Notes: generated by a model not told the origin, from the letters alone. A DNA stretch of 64,000 bases from Pectobacterium polaris (GCF_002307355.1 NZ_CP017481.1:2666001-2730000); one strand, 5' to 3'. Shown: positions 39,650-49,884, counted from the stretch's first letter. A program made the numbers and translations.

Positions 39650-42600
39650 ATGGCATGGCGTAATTGGTTTACTCGGCATCCTCAGTCAGCAAATGCGGTC
39701 ATTAAGCCGGCGGCGACAAATCCGATGCAGGCTTCTTCACTACCGGCTTATGTTTTGGAGCCGCGTATACTTTTTGATGGTGCGATAGCTGCAACGGTGA
39801 ATGACACGGCGGCAAACACATCGGAACCGATTGCCGCATCTGGCACCCATGCCTCCACGGCAGATCAAACCGCCCATGACTCACAATCTGCCGCAACGCA
39901 GGATATTGATATTGCTGCTGTAGCTGACGGCTCGGTTTCTTCACGTAAGGAAGTCGCTTTTGTCGATACGTCAGTGAAGGATTACCAAACGCTGGTGGCG
40001 GGAATCAAGCCCGGCGTTGAGGTTGTACTGATCGACGGCTCGAAGGATGGCTTGCAGCAAATGGCCGACTGGGCGGCGACGCATACCGGTTATGACGCTA
40101 TTCATGTCTTTTCCCATGGCTCTGAAGGCAAGGTGAATCTGGGTACGCAGGTGCTGACGGATTCATCGCTGAAATCGAGCGACGTGCAGGCACAGCTTGC
40201 GGCCTTAGGCGCAGCATTAACCACAGAAGGTGATTTACTGCTCTATGGGTGTGATATTGCCGGTGACGCAAAAGGGGATGCATTCTTAGTAAATCTGGCG
40301 CTGGCTACCGGAGCGGATGTTGCCGCATCCGTTGATGTCACGGGCAGTAGCCTGATCGGTGGGGATTGGGTGTTAGAAAAGCATACGGGCGATATCGAAA
40401 CTCAAGCTATGGCTATTGACGCTTATAGCGGCGCGTTGGCGACGATAACGTTCACTGATAATGACATCGACTTATTTAACTTCGAACTAGTGCGAGACGT
40501 CGGAGGGCACCCTGTTACTTTTTCCGGTGGTGAAAATTCCGGTGGTCTATATCTCGATGGAGATGGCGGTAATCGTGGGCTCTACGCGCTGGAGGGAGCA
40601 GACAGCTCCACTGGAGGGAGCGATATAAAACTGACGATCGCCCCCAATAATGGTTATATGTTTGATTTTAATGGATTCCGTGCGCGTGCTGAAAGCGGCA
40701 CGGTGAATATCGTGGTGACCTACGCGGATAATTCAACGGAATCCTTCAATTTCGATGCGAGCAACACCAACCTTCAGGCTATCAATTCATTCTCCACGAT
40801 CGCGGGTGCTACCAAGGTCATTATTACCTCCAGTAAATATGCGGTATTACAGGATATCAATATCACCGATGTCAGAACGGCGGCGGCTATTCCAAGGATC
40901 ACTGCGGTAGCCTATGACGCAGGTGCGAATGTGTTGACCGTAACGGGTGCCAACCTGGCAACGGGTGACACCATTGACGTCTCCAAACTGACGCTGGCGG
41001 GTGAAAACGGCAATACCTATACGTTAACTAGCAGCAATGTGACCGCAGTAAATGCCACAACATTCAGTATCACACTAAATTCGACTGATCAGATCAATGT
41101 TGAAGGGCTGCTGAACAAGAATGGGACAACCTCTGCGGCCAGTGGGACGACCTTTAATTTGTCTGCCGCCGCTGGGTGGAATGCGACACAATCTTCAACG
41201 CCTGCTGATTTGATAGGCAATGGCGTCACCGTTAGCAATGTGCAAACCCCAACCATTACCTCTTCGACCTACGATAACGCGACCGGCACATTAACGGTGA
41301 CGGGTACCAATCTGGTTAAGCAGAGTGGGTTAAATAACGATATTGATGTCTCTAAGCTCACCTTCACTGGTCAAGGCGGTAGCTCTTATACGCTCAGCGC
41401 AACCAGCAATGTTGAAATCCTCAACGCCACGTCTTTTATCATGGTATTAAGCGCAACCGATAGAGCTGGGCTTAGCGGGATAATTAACCAGAACGGGACG
41501 TCTTCATTGGGCGGTACAACCTATAATTTGGCTGCCGCAGACGACTGGAACGGGCCAATTACGGGCGGAAATATTGCCGATCTGACTGGCAACGGTATAA
41601 CCGTCAGTGGATTCAATGCTGCGCCAGTCATTGGTAACCTGAACGGTGATGGCGTTAACTTTACCGAGGGCGCGTCACCGATTAGTTTAGATGCGGGCGG
41701 TAACGCTACGGTTACGGATGCGGATTCAGCCGATTTCAACGGTGGCAGCGTGCGGGTCGCGATCACCACTAACCGTAATAGTAGTGAAGATGTGTTAGGT
41801 ATCATGAATCTGGGTACGGGCGTCGGGCAAATCGGCGTGTCTGGCGCGAATGTCACCTATGGTGGCGTCGTGATTGGCACCTTTACCGGTGGCTCTGGCA
41901 CGAACGATCTGGTGGTGGCCTTAAACGCCAGTGCCACTCCAGCCGCCGTTCAGGCATTAGTTCGCGCACTTTCTTATCAAAACAGCAATACAGCCGATCC
42001 TGCTATCACGACGCGTTTCGTTAGCATTACCGTGAATGATGGCGACGGCGGGAGTGCTTCCGCAATGGTGGCTGTTGGCGTGACTGGCGTGAACGACGCC
42101 CCAACGCTATCTGCCACCGGTAATAATGTGACCTATACCGAAAACGGTAGCGCGGTCGATCTCTTCAGTAACGTTTCAGTCAGCACGGTTGAAGCCGGGC
42201 AGAGCATTACCCAGTTCTCTCTTGTCATCAGCAATGTGTCGAATGGCAGTAGTGAACAACTGCAAATCGATGGAACAACCATTGCATTGATCAACGGTAA
42301 TAGCGGCACCACGACCGCAAACGGCTTGTCTTATTCCGTTAGCGTGGCTGCAGGCACTGCCACGCTAACGTTGAGTAAAGCGGGTGGCATCAGCGCCTCA
42401 GCGGCGGCCACGGCGATCGACGGTATCACCTATCGCAATACCAGCGAAAACCCTACGGGGCCAACCCGTACTGTGACGTTGATGAGTATTTCTGATAATG
42501 GCGGGACGAGTAATGGTGGTGTAGAAACCACAACGCTGTCGATTGCTGCCACGGTAACTATAGTGGCGGTGAACGACTCACCGACTATCAGCGCGCCCAC

Positions 42601-45600
42601 TTCGATCACGGTAACGGAAGATCTGGCTAAGGCCATTACCGGCATCAGTTTCGCGGATGTCGATGCTAATAGTAATGACGTTACGGTGACGTTATCCGTA
42701 GGCAGCGGCGTGCTTAATGCAAGCAATTCTGGCGTTACCGTTGTGGGTAGTGGCACGAGTAGCCTGACGTTGACGGGCTCAATCACCAATATCAATGCCT
42801 ATATCGCAGACGGTAATGTGCTATTCAACCCGGCCAGCAACGCAACAGGAAATGTGACGCTGACGGTCGGCATTGATGACGGCGGTAACACGGGGAGTGG
42901 CGGTGCCAAAACTGCGTCGAGCACCGTGACACTGAGCATTGATGCGGTTAACGATGCGCCAGTCAACGGCGTACCTGTGGCACAGGCGGTACAGCAGGAT
43001 GGCTCGCTGGTATTTAATACTGCTAACGGCAACCTGATTTCCGTCAGTGACGTCGACATCGGTGGTAACACCATGGAGGTGACGCTAACTGCGTCGAATG
43101 GATTACTGACCTTGTCGCCATTCTCTGGGCTGATTTTCAGCGTGGGATCGGGCGCAGACGACAGCACGATGACCTTCCAGGGCAGCCTGACCAATATTAA
43201 CCATGCGTTAAATGGCCTGACGTTTACCCCAACCAGCGGCTATAACGGCAGCGCGTCGATCCAAATTGTCAGTAATGATTTAGGCAGCTCAGGCTCCGGT
43301 GGAGCACAAACGGACACCGATACCATCGCGATTACGGTGAATCCGAATAACCCCACGATTACCAGCGTCAGTGCGAGTAGTGCCGATGGAGCCTATAAAA
43401 TAGGACAGGCCATTCAGGTTACGGTAGCGTTTGATTCCAATGTTGTTGTAGATACCACTGGTGGTGTGCCAACCCTATTACTCGAAACGGGCGCGATCGA
43501 TCGCGTGGCGACGTATGTGGCAGGTTCTGGATCTAACACGCTGACCTTCGAATATATCGTGCAAAGTGGCGATCTGAGCGCCGATCTGAACTACGCCAGC
43601 ACGTCTGCGCTGTCGCTCAATGGTGCGACGATTCAGGATAACGTCAACCGCACGGCGGTGCTGACTCTGCCAGGGCTCAATAGCCTTAATTCACTGGCGG
43701 CACAGAAAGCCATTGTCGTTGATGGCGTGTTACCGACGGCGGCGATTACGGTAAGCGACAACGCGCTGAAAGCGGGTGAAACTACTGAAGTCACCATCAC
43801 CTTCTCGGAGGCTGTGACGGGCTTCAGCAATGCCAACCTGTCGGTGGCGGACGGCACGCTAAGTAACGTGACCAGCACCGATGGCGGCGTGACGTGGACA
43901 GCGACCCTGACCCCGAATACCAACGTGACCAATGCGGGTACGGCGATTGGCCTGACCTACAGCGGCATCACCGATGCGGCGGGTAACGCAGGTGTGGGCA
44001 GCGAGACGTCCGGGAATATCAGCATCGATACGGCGCTGCCGACGGCGACGATAGCGGTGAGCGATAACGCCCTGAAAGCGGGTGAAACTACTGAAGTCAC
44101 CATCACCTTCTCCGAAGCGGTCAGTGGTTTCAGCAACGCCAACCTGTCGGTGATCGATGGTACGCTGAGTAATGTGACCAGCAGCGACGGCGGCGTAACG
44201 TGGACAGCGACCCTGACCCCGGACACCAACGTGACCAATGCGGGCACGGCGATTGGCCTGACCTACACCGGTGTCACCGATGCGGCGGGCAACGCGGGCG
44301 TGGGCAGCGAGACCTCCGGGAATATCAGCATCGATACGGCGCTGCCGACAGCGACGATAGCGGTGAGCGACAGCGCCCTGAAAGCGGGTGAAAGTGCTGA
44401 AGTCACCATCACCTTCTCCGAAGCGGTCAGTGGTTTCAGCAATGCCAACCTGTCGGTGACCGACGGCACGCTGAGCAATGTAACCAGCAGCGACGGCGGC
44501 GTGACGTGGACAGCGACCCTGACTCCGAACGCGAACGTAACCAATGCGGGCACGGCGATTGGCCTGACCTACACCGGCGTCACCGATGCAGCGGGTAACA
44601 CGGGGGTGGGCAGCGAGACCTCCGGGAATATCAGCATCGATACGGCGCTGCCGACAGCGACGATAGCGGTGAGCGACAGCGCCCTGAAGGCGGGTGAAAG
44701 TGCACAAGTTACCATCACCTTCTCGGAAGCGGTGAGCGGTTTTAGCAACGCCAATCTGACCGTGGCAGACGGCACGCTAAGTAACGTGACCAGCAGCGAC
44801 GGCGGCGTAACGTGGACAGTGACCTTCACGCCGAACACCAACGTGACCAATGCGGGCATGGCAATCGGCTTGAACTACAGCGGTGTCACCGACGCGGCGG
44901 GCAACGCGGGCGTGGGTACAGAGACGTCCGGTAATATCAGTATCGATACGGCATTGCCGACGGCGACAATAGCCGTCAGCGATAACGCCCTGAAAGCGGG
45001 TGAAAGTGCCGTCGTCACCATCACCTTCTCCGAAGCGGTAAGCGGCTTTAGCAATGCCAACCTGTCGGTGACAGACGGCATGCTAAGTAACGTGACCAGC
45101 AGCGACGGCGGCATGACCTGGACAGCGACCTTCACGCCGAACGCCAACGTGACCAATGTGGGCACGGCGATTGGCCTGACCTACACCGGCGTCACTGACG
45201 CGGCGGGTAACGCGGGCGTGGGCAGCGAGACCTCCGGGAATATCAGCATCGATACGGCGCTGCCGACTGCGACGATAGCGGTGAGCGACAACGCCCTGAA
45301 AGCGGGTGAAACTACTGAGGTCACCATCACCTTCTCGGAGGCAGTCAGTGGTTTCAGCAACGCCAACCTGTCAGTGGCGGACGGTACGCTGAGTAACGTG
45401 ACCAGCACCGACGGCGGCGTGACGTGGACGGCGACCTTTACCCCGAATGCTAACGTGACCAATGCGGGCATGGCAATCGGCCTGAACTACAGCGGCGTCA
45501 CCGACGCGGCGGGTAACGCGGGTGTGGGCAGCGAGACCTCCGGGAATATCAGCATCGATACGGCATTGCCGACAGCGACGATAGCGGTGAGCGACAATGC

Positions 45601-47362
45601 CCTTAAAGCGGGCGAAAGTGCTGAAGTCACCATCACCTTCTCCGAAGCGGTGAGCGGATTTAGCAACGCCGATTTGACCGTGGCAGACGGCACGCTGAGT
45701 AACGTGACCAGCAGCGACGGCGGAGTGACGTGGAAAGCGACCTTTACGCCGAATGCTAACGTGACCAATGCGGGCACGGCAATCGGCTTGAACTACAGCG
45801 GTGTCACCGACGCGGCGGGCAACGCGGGCGTGGGCAGCATCACTTCCGATAGTTTTAGCATCGATACCGCTCGCCCTGTGCCGGTCAGCCTGACACTGAC
45901 GGAAACGTCAGGTTCGCAGGCACTGAGCTACACGCTGGTCTTTTCAGAAGCGGTGACGGGATTAGATGTTCGTGACTTCTCTCTGCTTAACGCTAACGGC
46001 ACCACGGCGACAATTGGTGCGGTGACAGCACTGAGTCCGACAACCTATCGAATTGATTTAACCAATGTGACAGGGGCGGGTGCAGTTCAGTTGGTCTTTA
46101 CCGGCAATCACGGTGGGGTGACGGATCTGGCTGGCAATGACCTGAACGGTCAGGGGATCAGCGGCGACGTTCATAGCAATACTGCACCGGTTGCCAACGG
46201 TATTGGCAATCAGTCCGCTAGCCAAGGGAGTGCGTTTACCTTCACGCTGCCCGCTAACGCGTTTGTTGATAACGATGCGGGCGACAGTCTGACTTACCGT
46301 GCTTCGTTGTCCGATGGCTCGGCTCTGCCGTCCTGGCTGGTGTTCAATCCTCAGACGCAGACCTTCTCAGGTACGCCGCAAAACGCTGATGTGGGATCGT
46401 TAGCGATTCGTATTACCGCAACCGATAAAAACAGCGTCTCGGTGTCCAGCGATTTTACGGTTGTCGTGAATAACGTTAACGATGCGCCAACCACCACAGG
46501 TATTAGCAACCAAACGGTGAATGGCGATGGGGCGTTTAGCTTCCAAGTTCCTGCTAATACCTTCTCTGATATTGATGTGGGCGATACGCTGCGCCTCAGT
46601 GCAACGCGGGCGGATGGTTCTGCGCTGCCAGCCTGGGTGAGTTTCGATCCTGCAACCGGCACCTTTAGCGGATCGCCGGGGCGCGCGAATAGCGGCGATC
46701 TGTCAATTCTGGTTACCGCGACGGATGCAGCGGACGCGAGTGTGAACACCACATTTGTTTTACGCGTCCTGCCTTCTACGCAACCGGATGGCGATCCCGA
46801 ATTCAAAACAAATACGAGTAGGCCAGCGGTGGCGATCGTCGGTAATAACGCTGCGGTCCAAAGCCAACTTTCGCTGTTGACAGTTGCGGCGGCGTCGACC
46901 AGTGGCGATGGCCTGTTGGGAGCACCGTCTTCACTCTTTAATGCCGGTACGGCGGAAGGCTCTACGCCGGGAACCGCCAGCGTGTTTAGCGCAGCGGCAC
47001 AAGGCAGTGGTGTTGCTGGGGGTTCTGCTGTGGCCGTGGCCTTTGCCAACAATGGCGTAAACCGTTACGAACCCGGTATACCACGCAGCAACGTCTCTGA
47101 TTTCAACCAGTCAATGGGTGGGAAGTCCACTCTGGCGGGGATGTTTGCGAACAATATCATTCCCGGTAATACCGCGCTTGAGGTGTTCAGCGGCGGCAGT
47201 TGGCAGTCCGTGTCGGATGGCAATTCGACATCCGTCATGTCGCCTGTTTCCGTCTTTGGCGCGCCCGTATTTAGCCAGCAGCTAAAAGCATTGGATGACT
47301 ATGAACGTCTGCAAATCGCCTCTCTCGAAGGCGCATTGCAAAACATGAGCAAACCAGCCTGA
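39650..47362 (+). CDS. Giant repetitive surface/secreted protein with LEPR-type N terminus, DUF4347-like domain and Ig-like repeats
   Basis: 2570 residues, no Sec signal peptide. N terminus MAWRNWFTRHP, then the motif LEPRILFDGA at residues 36-45, which recurs near the N terminus of large repetitive Gram-negative surface proteins (LEPR-XLL type, from memory). Residues about 101-265 are a DUF4347-like domain (VAFVDTSVKDYQTLVAGI, IHVFSHGSEG, LLLYGCDIA). Then come beta-rich cadherin/VCBS-like modules to about 1355, seven near-identical 102-residue Ig-like repeats (1358-2071), two He_PIG/cadherin-like modules (about 2170-2380), and a Ser/Ala/Gly-rich tail ending GALQNMSKPA. No RTX nonapeptides are present, so a classical HlyA-type C-terminal signal is not evident. 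It probably is an adhesin exported by the products of the four following genes. Confidence 0.88.
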   Translation: MAWRNWFTRHPQSANAVIKPAATNPMQASSLPAYVLEPRILFDGAIAATVNDTAANTSEPIAASGTHASTADQTAHDSQSAATQDIDIAAVADGSVSSRKEVAFVDTSVKDYQTLVAGIKPGVEVVLIDGSKDGLQQMADWAATHTGYDAIHVFSHGSEGKVNLGTQVLTDSSLKSSDVQAQLAALGAALTTEGDLLLYGCDIAGDAKGDAFLVNLALATGADVAASVDVTGSSLIGGDWVLEKHTGDIETQAMAIDAYSGALATITFTDNDIDLFNFELVRDVGGHPVTFSGGENSGGLYLDGDGGNRGLYALEGADSSTGGSDIKLTIAPNNGYMFDFNGFRARAESGTVNIVVTYADNSTESFNFDASNTNLQAINSFSTIAGATKVIITSSKYAVLQDINITDVRTAAAIPRITAVAYDAGANVLTVTGANLATGDTIDVSKLTLAGENGNTYTLTSSNVTAVNATTFSITLNSTDQINVEGLLNKNGTTSAASGTTFNLSAAAGWNATQSSTPADLIGNGVTVSNVQTPTITSSTYDNATGTLTVTGTNLVKQSGLNNDIDVSKLTFTGQGGSSYTLSATSNVEILNATSFIMVLSATDRAGLSGIINQNGTSSLGGTTYNLAAADDWNGPITGGNIADLTGNGITVSGFNAAPVIGNLNGDGVNFTEGASPISLDAGGNATVTDADSADFNGGSVRVAITTNRNSSEDVLGIMNLGTGVGQIGVSGANVTYGGVVIGTFTGGSGTNDLVVALNASATPAAVQALVRALSYQNSNTADPAITTRFVSITVNDGDGGSASAMVAVGVTGVNDAPTLSATGNNVTYTENGSAVDLFSNVSVSTVEAGQSITQFSLVISNVSNGSSEQLQIDGTTIALINGNSGTTTANGLSYSVSVAAGTATLTLSKAGGISASAAATAIDGITYRNTSENPTGPTRTVTLMSISDNGGTSNGGVETTTLSIAATVTIVAVNDSPTISAPTSITVTEDLAKAITGISFADVDANSNDVTVTLSVGSGVLNASNSGVTVVGSGTSSLTLTGSITNINAYIADGNVLFNPASNATGNVTLTVGIDDGGNTGSGGAKTASSTVTLSIDAVNDAPVNGVPVAQAVQQDGSLVFNTANGNLISVSDVDIGGNTMEVTLTASNGLLTLSPFSGLIFSVGSGADDSTMTFQGSLTNINHALNGLTFTPTSGYNGSASIQIVSNDLGSSGSGGAQTDTDTIAITVNPNNPTITSVSASSADGAYKIGQAIQVTVAFDSNVVVDTTGGVPTLLLETGAIDRVATYVAGSGSNTLTFEYIVQSGDLSADLNYASTSALSLNGATIQDNVNRTAVLTLPGLNSLNSLAAQKAIVVDGVLPTAAITVSDNALKAGETTEVTITFSEAVTGFSNANLSVADGTLSNVTSTDGGVTWTATLTPNTNVTNAGTAIGLTYSGITDAAGNAGVGSETSGNISIDTALPTATIAVSDNALKAGETTEVTITFSEAVSGFSNANLSVIDGTLSNVTSSDGGVTWTATLTPDTNVTNAGTAIGLTYTGVTDAAGNAGVGSETSGNISIDTALPTATIAVSDSALKAGESAEVTITFSEAVSGFSNANLSVTDGTLSNVTSSDGGVTWTATLTPNANVTNAGTAIGLTYTGVTDAAGNTGVGSETSGNISIDTALPTATIAVSDSALKAGESAQVTITFSEAVSGFSNANLTVADGTLSNVTSSDGGVTWTVTFTPNTNVTNAGMAIGLNYSGVTDAAGNAGVGTETSGNISIDTALPTATIAVSDNALKAGESAVVTITFSEAVSGFSNANLSVTDGMLSNVTSSDGGMTWTATFTPNANVTNVGTAIGLTYTGVTDAAGNAGVGSETSGNISIDTALPTATIAVSDNALKAGETTEVTITFSEAVSGFSNANLSVADGTLSNVTSTDGGVTWTATFTPNANVTNAGMAIGLNYSGVTDAAGNAGVGSETSGNISIDTALPTATIAVSDNALKAGESAEVTITFSEAVSGFSNADLTVADGTLSNVTSSDGGVTWKATFTPNANVTNAGTAIGLNYSGVTDAAGNAGVGSITSDSFSIDTARPVPVSLTLTETSGSQALSYTLVFSEAVTGLDVRDFSLLNANGTTATIGAVTALSPTTYRIDLTNVTGAGAVQLVFTGNHGGVTDLAGNDLNGQGISGDVHSNTAPVANGIGNQSASQGSAFTFTLPANAFVDNDAGDSLTYRASLSDGSALPSWLVFNPQTQTFSGTPQNADVGSLAIRITATDKNSVSVSSDFTVVVNNVNDAPTTTGISNQTVNGDGAFSFQVPANTFSDIDVGDTLRLSATRADGSALPAWVSFDPATGTFSGSPGRANSGDLSILVTATDAADASVNTTFVLRVLPSTQPDGDPEFKTNTSRPAVAIVGNNAAVQSQLSLLTVAAASTSGDGLLGAPSSLFNAGTAEGSTPGTASVFSAAAQGSGVAGGSAVAVAFANNGVNRYEPGIPRSNVSDFNQSMGGKSTLAGMFANNIIPGNTALEVFSGGSWQSVSDGNSTSVMSPVSVFGAPVFSQQLKALDDYERLQIASLEGALQNMSKPA
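43721..45862 (+). repeat. Seven tandem 306-bp repeats encoding 102-residue Ig-like domains
   Basis: Units begin exactly every 306 bp at 43721, 44027, 44333, 44639, 44945, 45251 and 45557, each with LPTATIAVSDNALKAGE or close variants and then VTITFSEAVSGFSNANL. The first unit starts DGVLPTAAITV and the last ends SITSDSFSI, showing edge divergence; inner units differ at only a few codons. The DNA identity is high enough for unequal recombination to change the copy number. Confidence 0.97.
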
Positions 47363-47418
47363 AACGGCGGTGGCAGGGTGTGATGAATACAATAAAAAAC
47401 AGGGGTAAGGAATCGACT

Positions 47419-48915
47419 ATGCAAAGATGCCCGAAAATTTTCAGCGTCACGCTGCTGGCGCTGTTAGTCAGTGGATGTGCGGTATCAACTCAGCCGATCG
47501 ATAAAGCAGAAAGTACCCGACGTGCGGATACCGATCTGCGCGTGATGTTCAGTAATCAAGAGCCCGTGACAGCACCCATTACGTTACATGATGCGATGGC
47601 AAGGGCGCTGAAATATAACCTCGAAGCGCGTTTAAAAGTGATGGAACAGGCGCTGGCGCAGGAGCAGGTAGATCTGGCGCGTTTTGATATGTTGCCAAGA
47701 ATAGCAGCGAATGCGGGCTATGTGACGCGCAGTAACGTGAGCGCTTCCAGTAGCCGTAGTATAGAAAGGGGCGTCACCTCACTGGAGCCATCGACCTCGC
47801 AGGATCAAACCCGCCGCGTCGCGGATCTGAATATGGTGTGGAATATCCTCGACTTTGGCGTCAGCTATGTTACGGCGCATCAACAGTCGGATAAACGCTG
47901 GATCGCCGAAGAGCGCCGCCGCAAAGTGACGCACACGATCGTGCAGGATGTGCAGTCGGCATACTGGCGTGCGGTGGCGGCTGAACGTTTACTGCATCGT
48001 ATTGATGCCTTAATCGAGCGCGTTAACATGGCGCGTGAGAACAGCCAGAAAATGTCGGCGCAAAAAGTCGGTGACATTATTGAAGCCTACAGCTACCAGC
48101 GTGCGCTGCTGGATGCGACGCGCCAGTTGGAAGAGCAGCGTCGTGCGCTCTCTCTGGCAAAAACCGAGCTGGCAACGCTGATGAATTTGCCGCTGGGCAC
48201 AGATTACAAACTGGTGTTGCCGAAGGAGAATGAACTCGTCGAGCCAGAGCTGAAAGTGGCCTTTAGCGATCTGGAGCAGGCCGCGTTAGTGAGCCGCCCT
48301 GAACTGCGCGAACAGGACTATCAGGTACGTATCAGCGCGGCAGAAACGCGTAAATCGCTGCTTCGTATGCTGCCGGGGATTGAAATGTCGGTCGGGGGCA
48401 ACTACGACAGTAACTCGTTCCTGGTTAACCAACATTGGGCGGATGCGGGGGTGAAAGTGACCTGGAACCTGTTCAATCTGTTCTCTGGTCCAGCTGCTAT
48501 CGATGTGGCAAAGGCGGGCGAAACCGTCTCCGAAATGCGCCGTCAGGCGATGTCGATGGCGGTACTGGCACAGCTTTATGTGGCCCGCGCCAATTTCAAT
48601 GAAGCACAGCGCCAATACCGCACCGGTAAAGAGTTGCAGAAACTGGATGTGGATATTCTTGAACAGCTGAATAACCGCTACAAGGCTGGCAATATCGGTG
48701 AATTACAGCTGATTCAGGGCGAGTTGAACGCGGTGAATACTTCTTTGCGCAATGATTTGGCCTATGCTGAATTACGTAATGCGTATGGCCAGATCTTTGT
48801 TACCGCGGGCTTGGATCCTCTGCCAGCAACGCAGACCTTGAATGACATCCCGTCGGTAGGGAAAGCGCTCGATCAAACGGAGAAGCGCTGGGCGACCGGT
48901 AACCTTTCGCTGTAA
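47419..48915 (+). CDS. TolC-family outer membrane protein, lipoprotein-type
   Basis: 498 residues from ATG 47419, which follows AAGGA; a longer frame starts at 47380. N terminus CPKIFSVTLLALLVSGC carries a lipobox (Cys 17). The body has two outer membrane efflux protein repeats with long alpha-helical coiled segments (LEARLKVMEQALAQEQVDLARFDMLPRIAANAGYV; IRISAAETRKSLLRMLPGIEMSVGGNYDSNSFLVNQHW). It forms the trimeric outer-membrane duct of a tripartite exporter. 56 nt after the giant protein gene and 60 nt before the first adaptor gene, so it is presumably one operon. Confidence 0.9.
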   Translation: MQRCPKIFSVTLLALLVSGCAVSTQPIDKAESTRRADTDLRVMFSNQEPVTAPITLHDAMARALKYNLEARLKVMEQALAQEQVDLARFDMLPRIAANAGYVTRSNVSASSSRSIERGVTSLEPSTSQDQTRRVADLNMVWNILDFGVSYVTAHQQSDKRWIAEERRRKVTHTIVQDVQSAYWRAVAAERLLHRIDALIERVNMARENSQKMSAQKVGDIIEAYSYQRALLDATRQLEEQRRALSLAKTELATLMNLPLGTDYKLVLPKENELVEPELKVAFSDLEQAALVSRPELREQDYQVRISAAETRKSLLRMLPGIEMSVGGNYDSNSFLVNQHWADAGVKVTWNLFNLFSGPAAIDVAKAGETVSEMRRQAMSMAVLAQLYVARANFNEAQRQYRTGKELQKLDVDILEQLNNRYKAGNIGELQLIQGELNAVNTSLRNDLAYAELRNAYGQIFVTAGLDPLPATQTLNDIPSVGKALDQTEKRWATGNLSL

Positions 48916-48975
48916 GGAACGGTGTGCGGTCTGGATATTCCTCTTCAGACCGCCTCATAACACACTGCGTGTTGG

Positions 48976-49884
48976 ATGACGACGTTGAATAAGAAAACCC
49001 TATTTCGGAAAACGATACCGCTGAACATGATGTTTCATCGCAGGACGCAGCATAACATTCTGCCAAAGAAAACGACGCTTTCTCTCGTGCTAATCGCGTT
49101 ACTCTCCGGTGTGCCTTATTCCGCTATGGCAGAAAAGATAGAGGATGAGCTACAGCTTGCCCCGGTAAGCAATCCTTCTACAAATAATGTTTCTGCAAAC
49201 AGTCGTGCGACAGAAACCTCGGCGAGAGAGGCCAGAGGGGTTCTAAGGGCGGTGGATCAGGCGACGCTATCCGGTGAGCTGAATGCGAAAGTGGTTGAGA
49301 TGCCGTTTCGCGACGGTGAAGCGTTCCAGAAGGGTGATTTGCTGGTGCGTTTTGACTGCTCGGCTTATCAGGCACAGTTTGCTGCCTCGCAGGCCGCTAT
49401 GAGAGCGGCACAGCAGGAACTGAGTCAGAACAGACAGCTGGCAGAGATGAAATCTGTCGGCCGCAATGCGGTCGCGGTGGCGGAAGCGCGTCTGGCGCAG
49501 GCCACGGCGGAAAGTCAGGTTTATCAGATCCAGACTAACCGCTGCCGCGTTGTTGCCCCGTTCTCTGGTCAGGTTGTGTCGCGTAAAATTCAGGTTTCAG
49601 AATATGTGGGTCAGGGGATGCCACTGCTGGAAATCGTGGATAACCGCCATCTGGAGATCAACGTTCTGGTGCCGTCCCGCTGGCTCGCCTCACTTAAACC
49701 GAAGCAGACATTTACCTTCATTCCCGATGAAACCGGCGTGCCGCTACAGGCGGAAGTGCTGCGCATCGGCGCGCGCATTGATGAAAGCAGCCAGACCTTG
49801 ACGCTGATTGGTCGAGTGCTCAAACCCGATAACAGCTTGCTCGCCGGAATGAGCGGCAGCGCACGCTTTACGGGGCAGCCGTGA
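48976..49884 (+). CDS. Periplasmic adaptor (membrane fusion) protein
   Basis: 302 residues. An unusually long basic N terminus precedes a Sec-type signal (TLSLVLIALLSGVPYSAMA). Mature part: lipoyl/barrel-sandwich halves (GVLRAVDQATLSGELNAKVVEMPFRDGEAFQKGDLLVRFDCSAYQAQ and CRVVAPFSGQVVSRKIQVSEYVGQGMPLLEIVD), a short helical hairpin between them, and a beta-barrel domain. It likely links the TolC-like duct to the inner-membrane part. Start uncertain: in-frame ATGs at 49027 and 49030 would give a shorter leader. Ends in a GTGA overlap with the next gene. Confidence 0.85.
   Translation: MTTLNKKTLFRKTIPLNMMFHRRTQHNILPKKTTLSLVLIALLSGVPYSAMAEKIEDELQLAPVSNPSTNNVSANSRATETSAREARGVLRAVDQATLSGELNAKVVEMPFRDGEAFQKGDLLVRFDCSAYQAQFAASQAAMRAAQQELSQNRQLAEMKSVGRNAVAVAEARLAQATAESQVYQIQTNRCRVVAPFSGQVVSRKIQVSEYVGQGMPLLEIVDNRHLEINVLVPSRWLASLKPKQTFTFIPDETGVPLQAEVLRIGARIDESSQTLTLIGRVLKPDNSLLAGMSGSARFTGQP

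Noticed and set aside
43859..45777. Series of minus-strand open frames of 96 codons spaced by 306 bp, and a 282-codon minus-strand frame
   Set aside because: They lie exactly opposite the tandem Ig-like repeats, repeat with the same period and have no signals of their own; they are shadows of the plus-strand gene.
43721..45862. Tandem array considered as CRISPR or satellite
   Set aside because: The period is 306 bp without unique spacers, is in frame, and encodes an Ig-like domain.
39650..47362. Classical RTX adhesin of a LapBCE-type secretion system
   Set aside because: No glycine-rich nonapeptide repeats near the C terminus and no ABC transporter gene in the neighbourhood.
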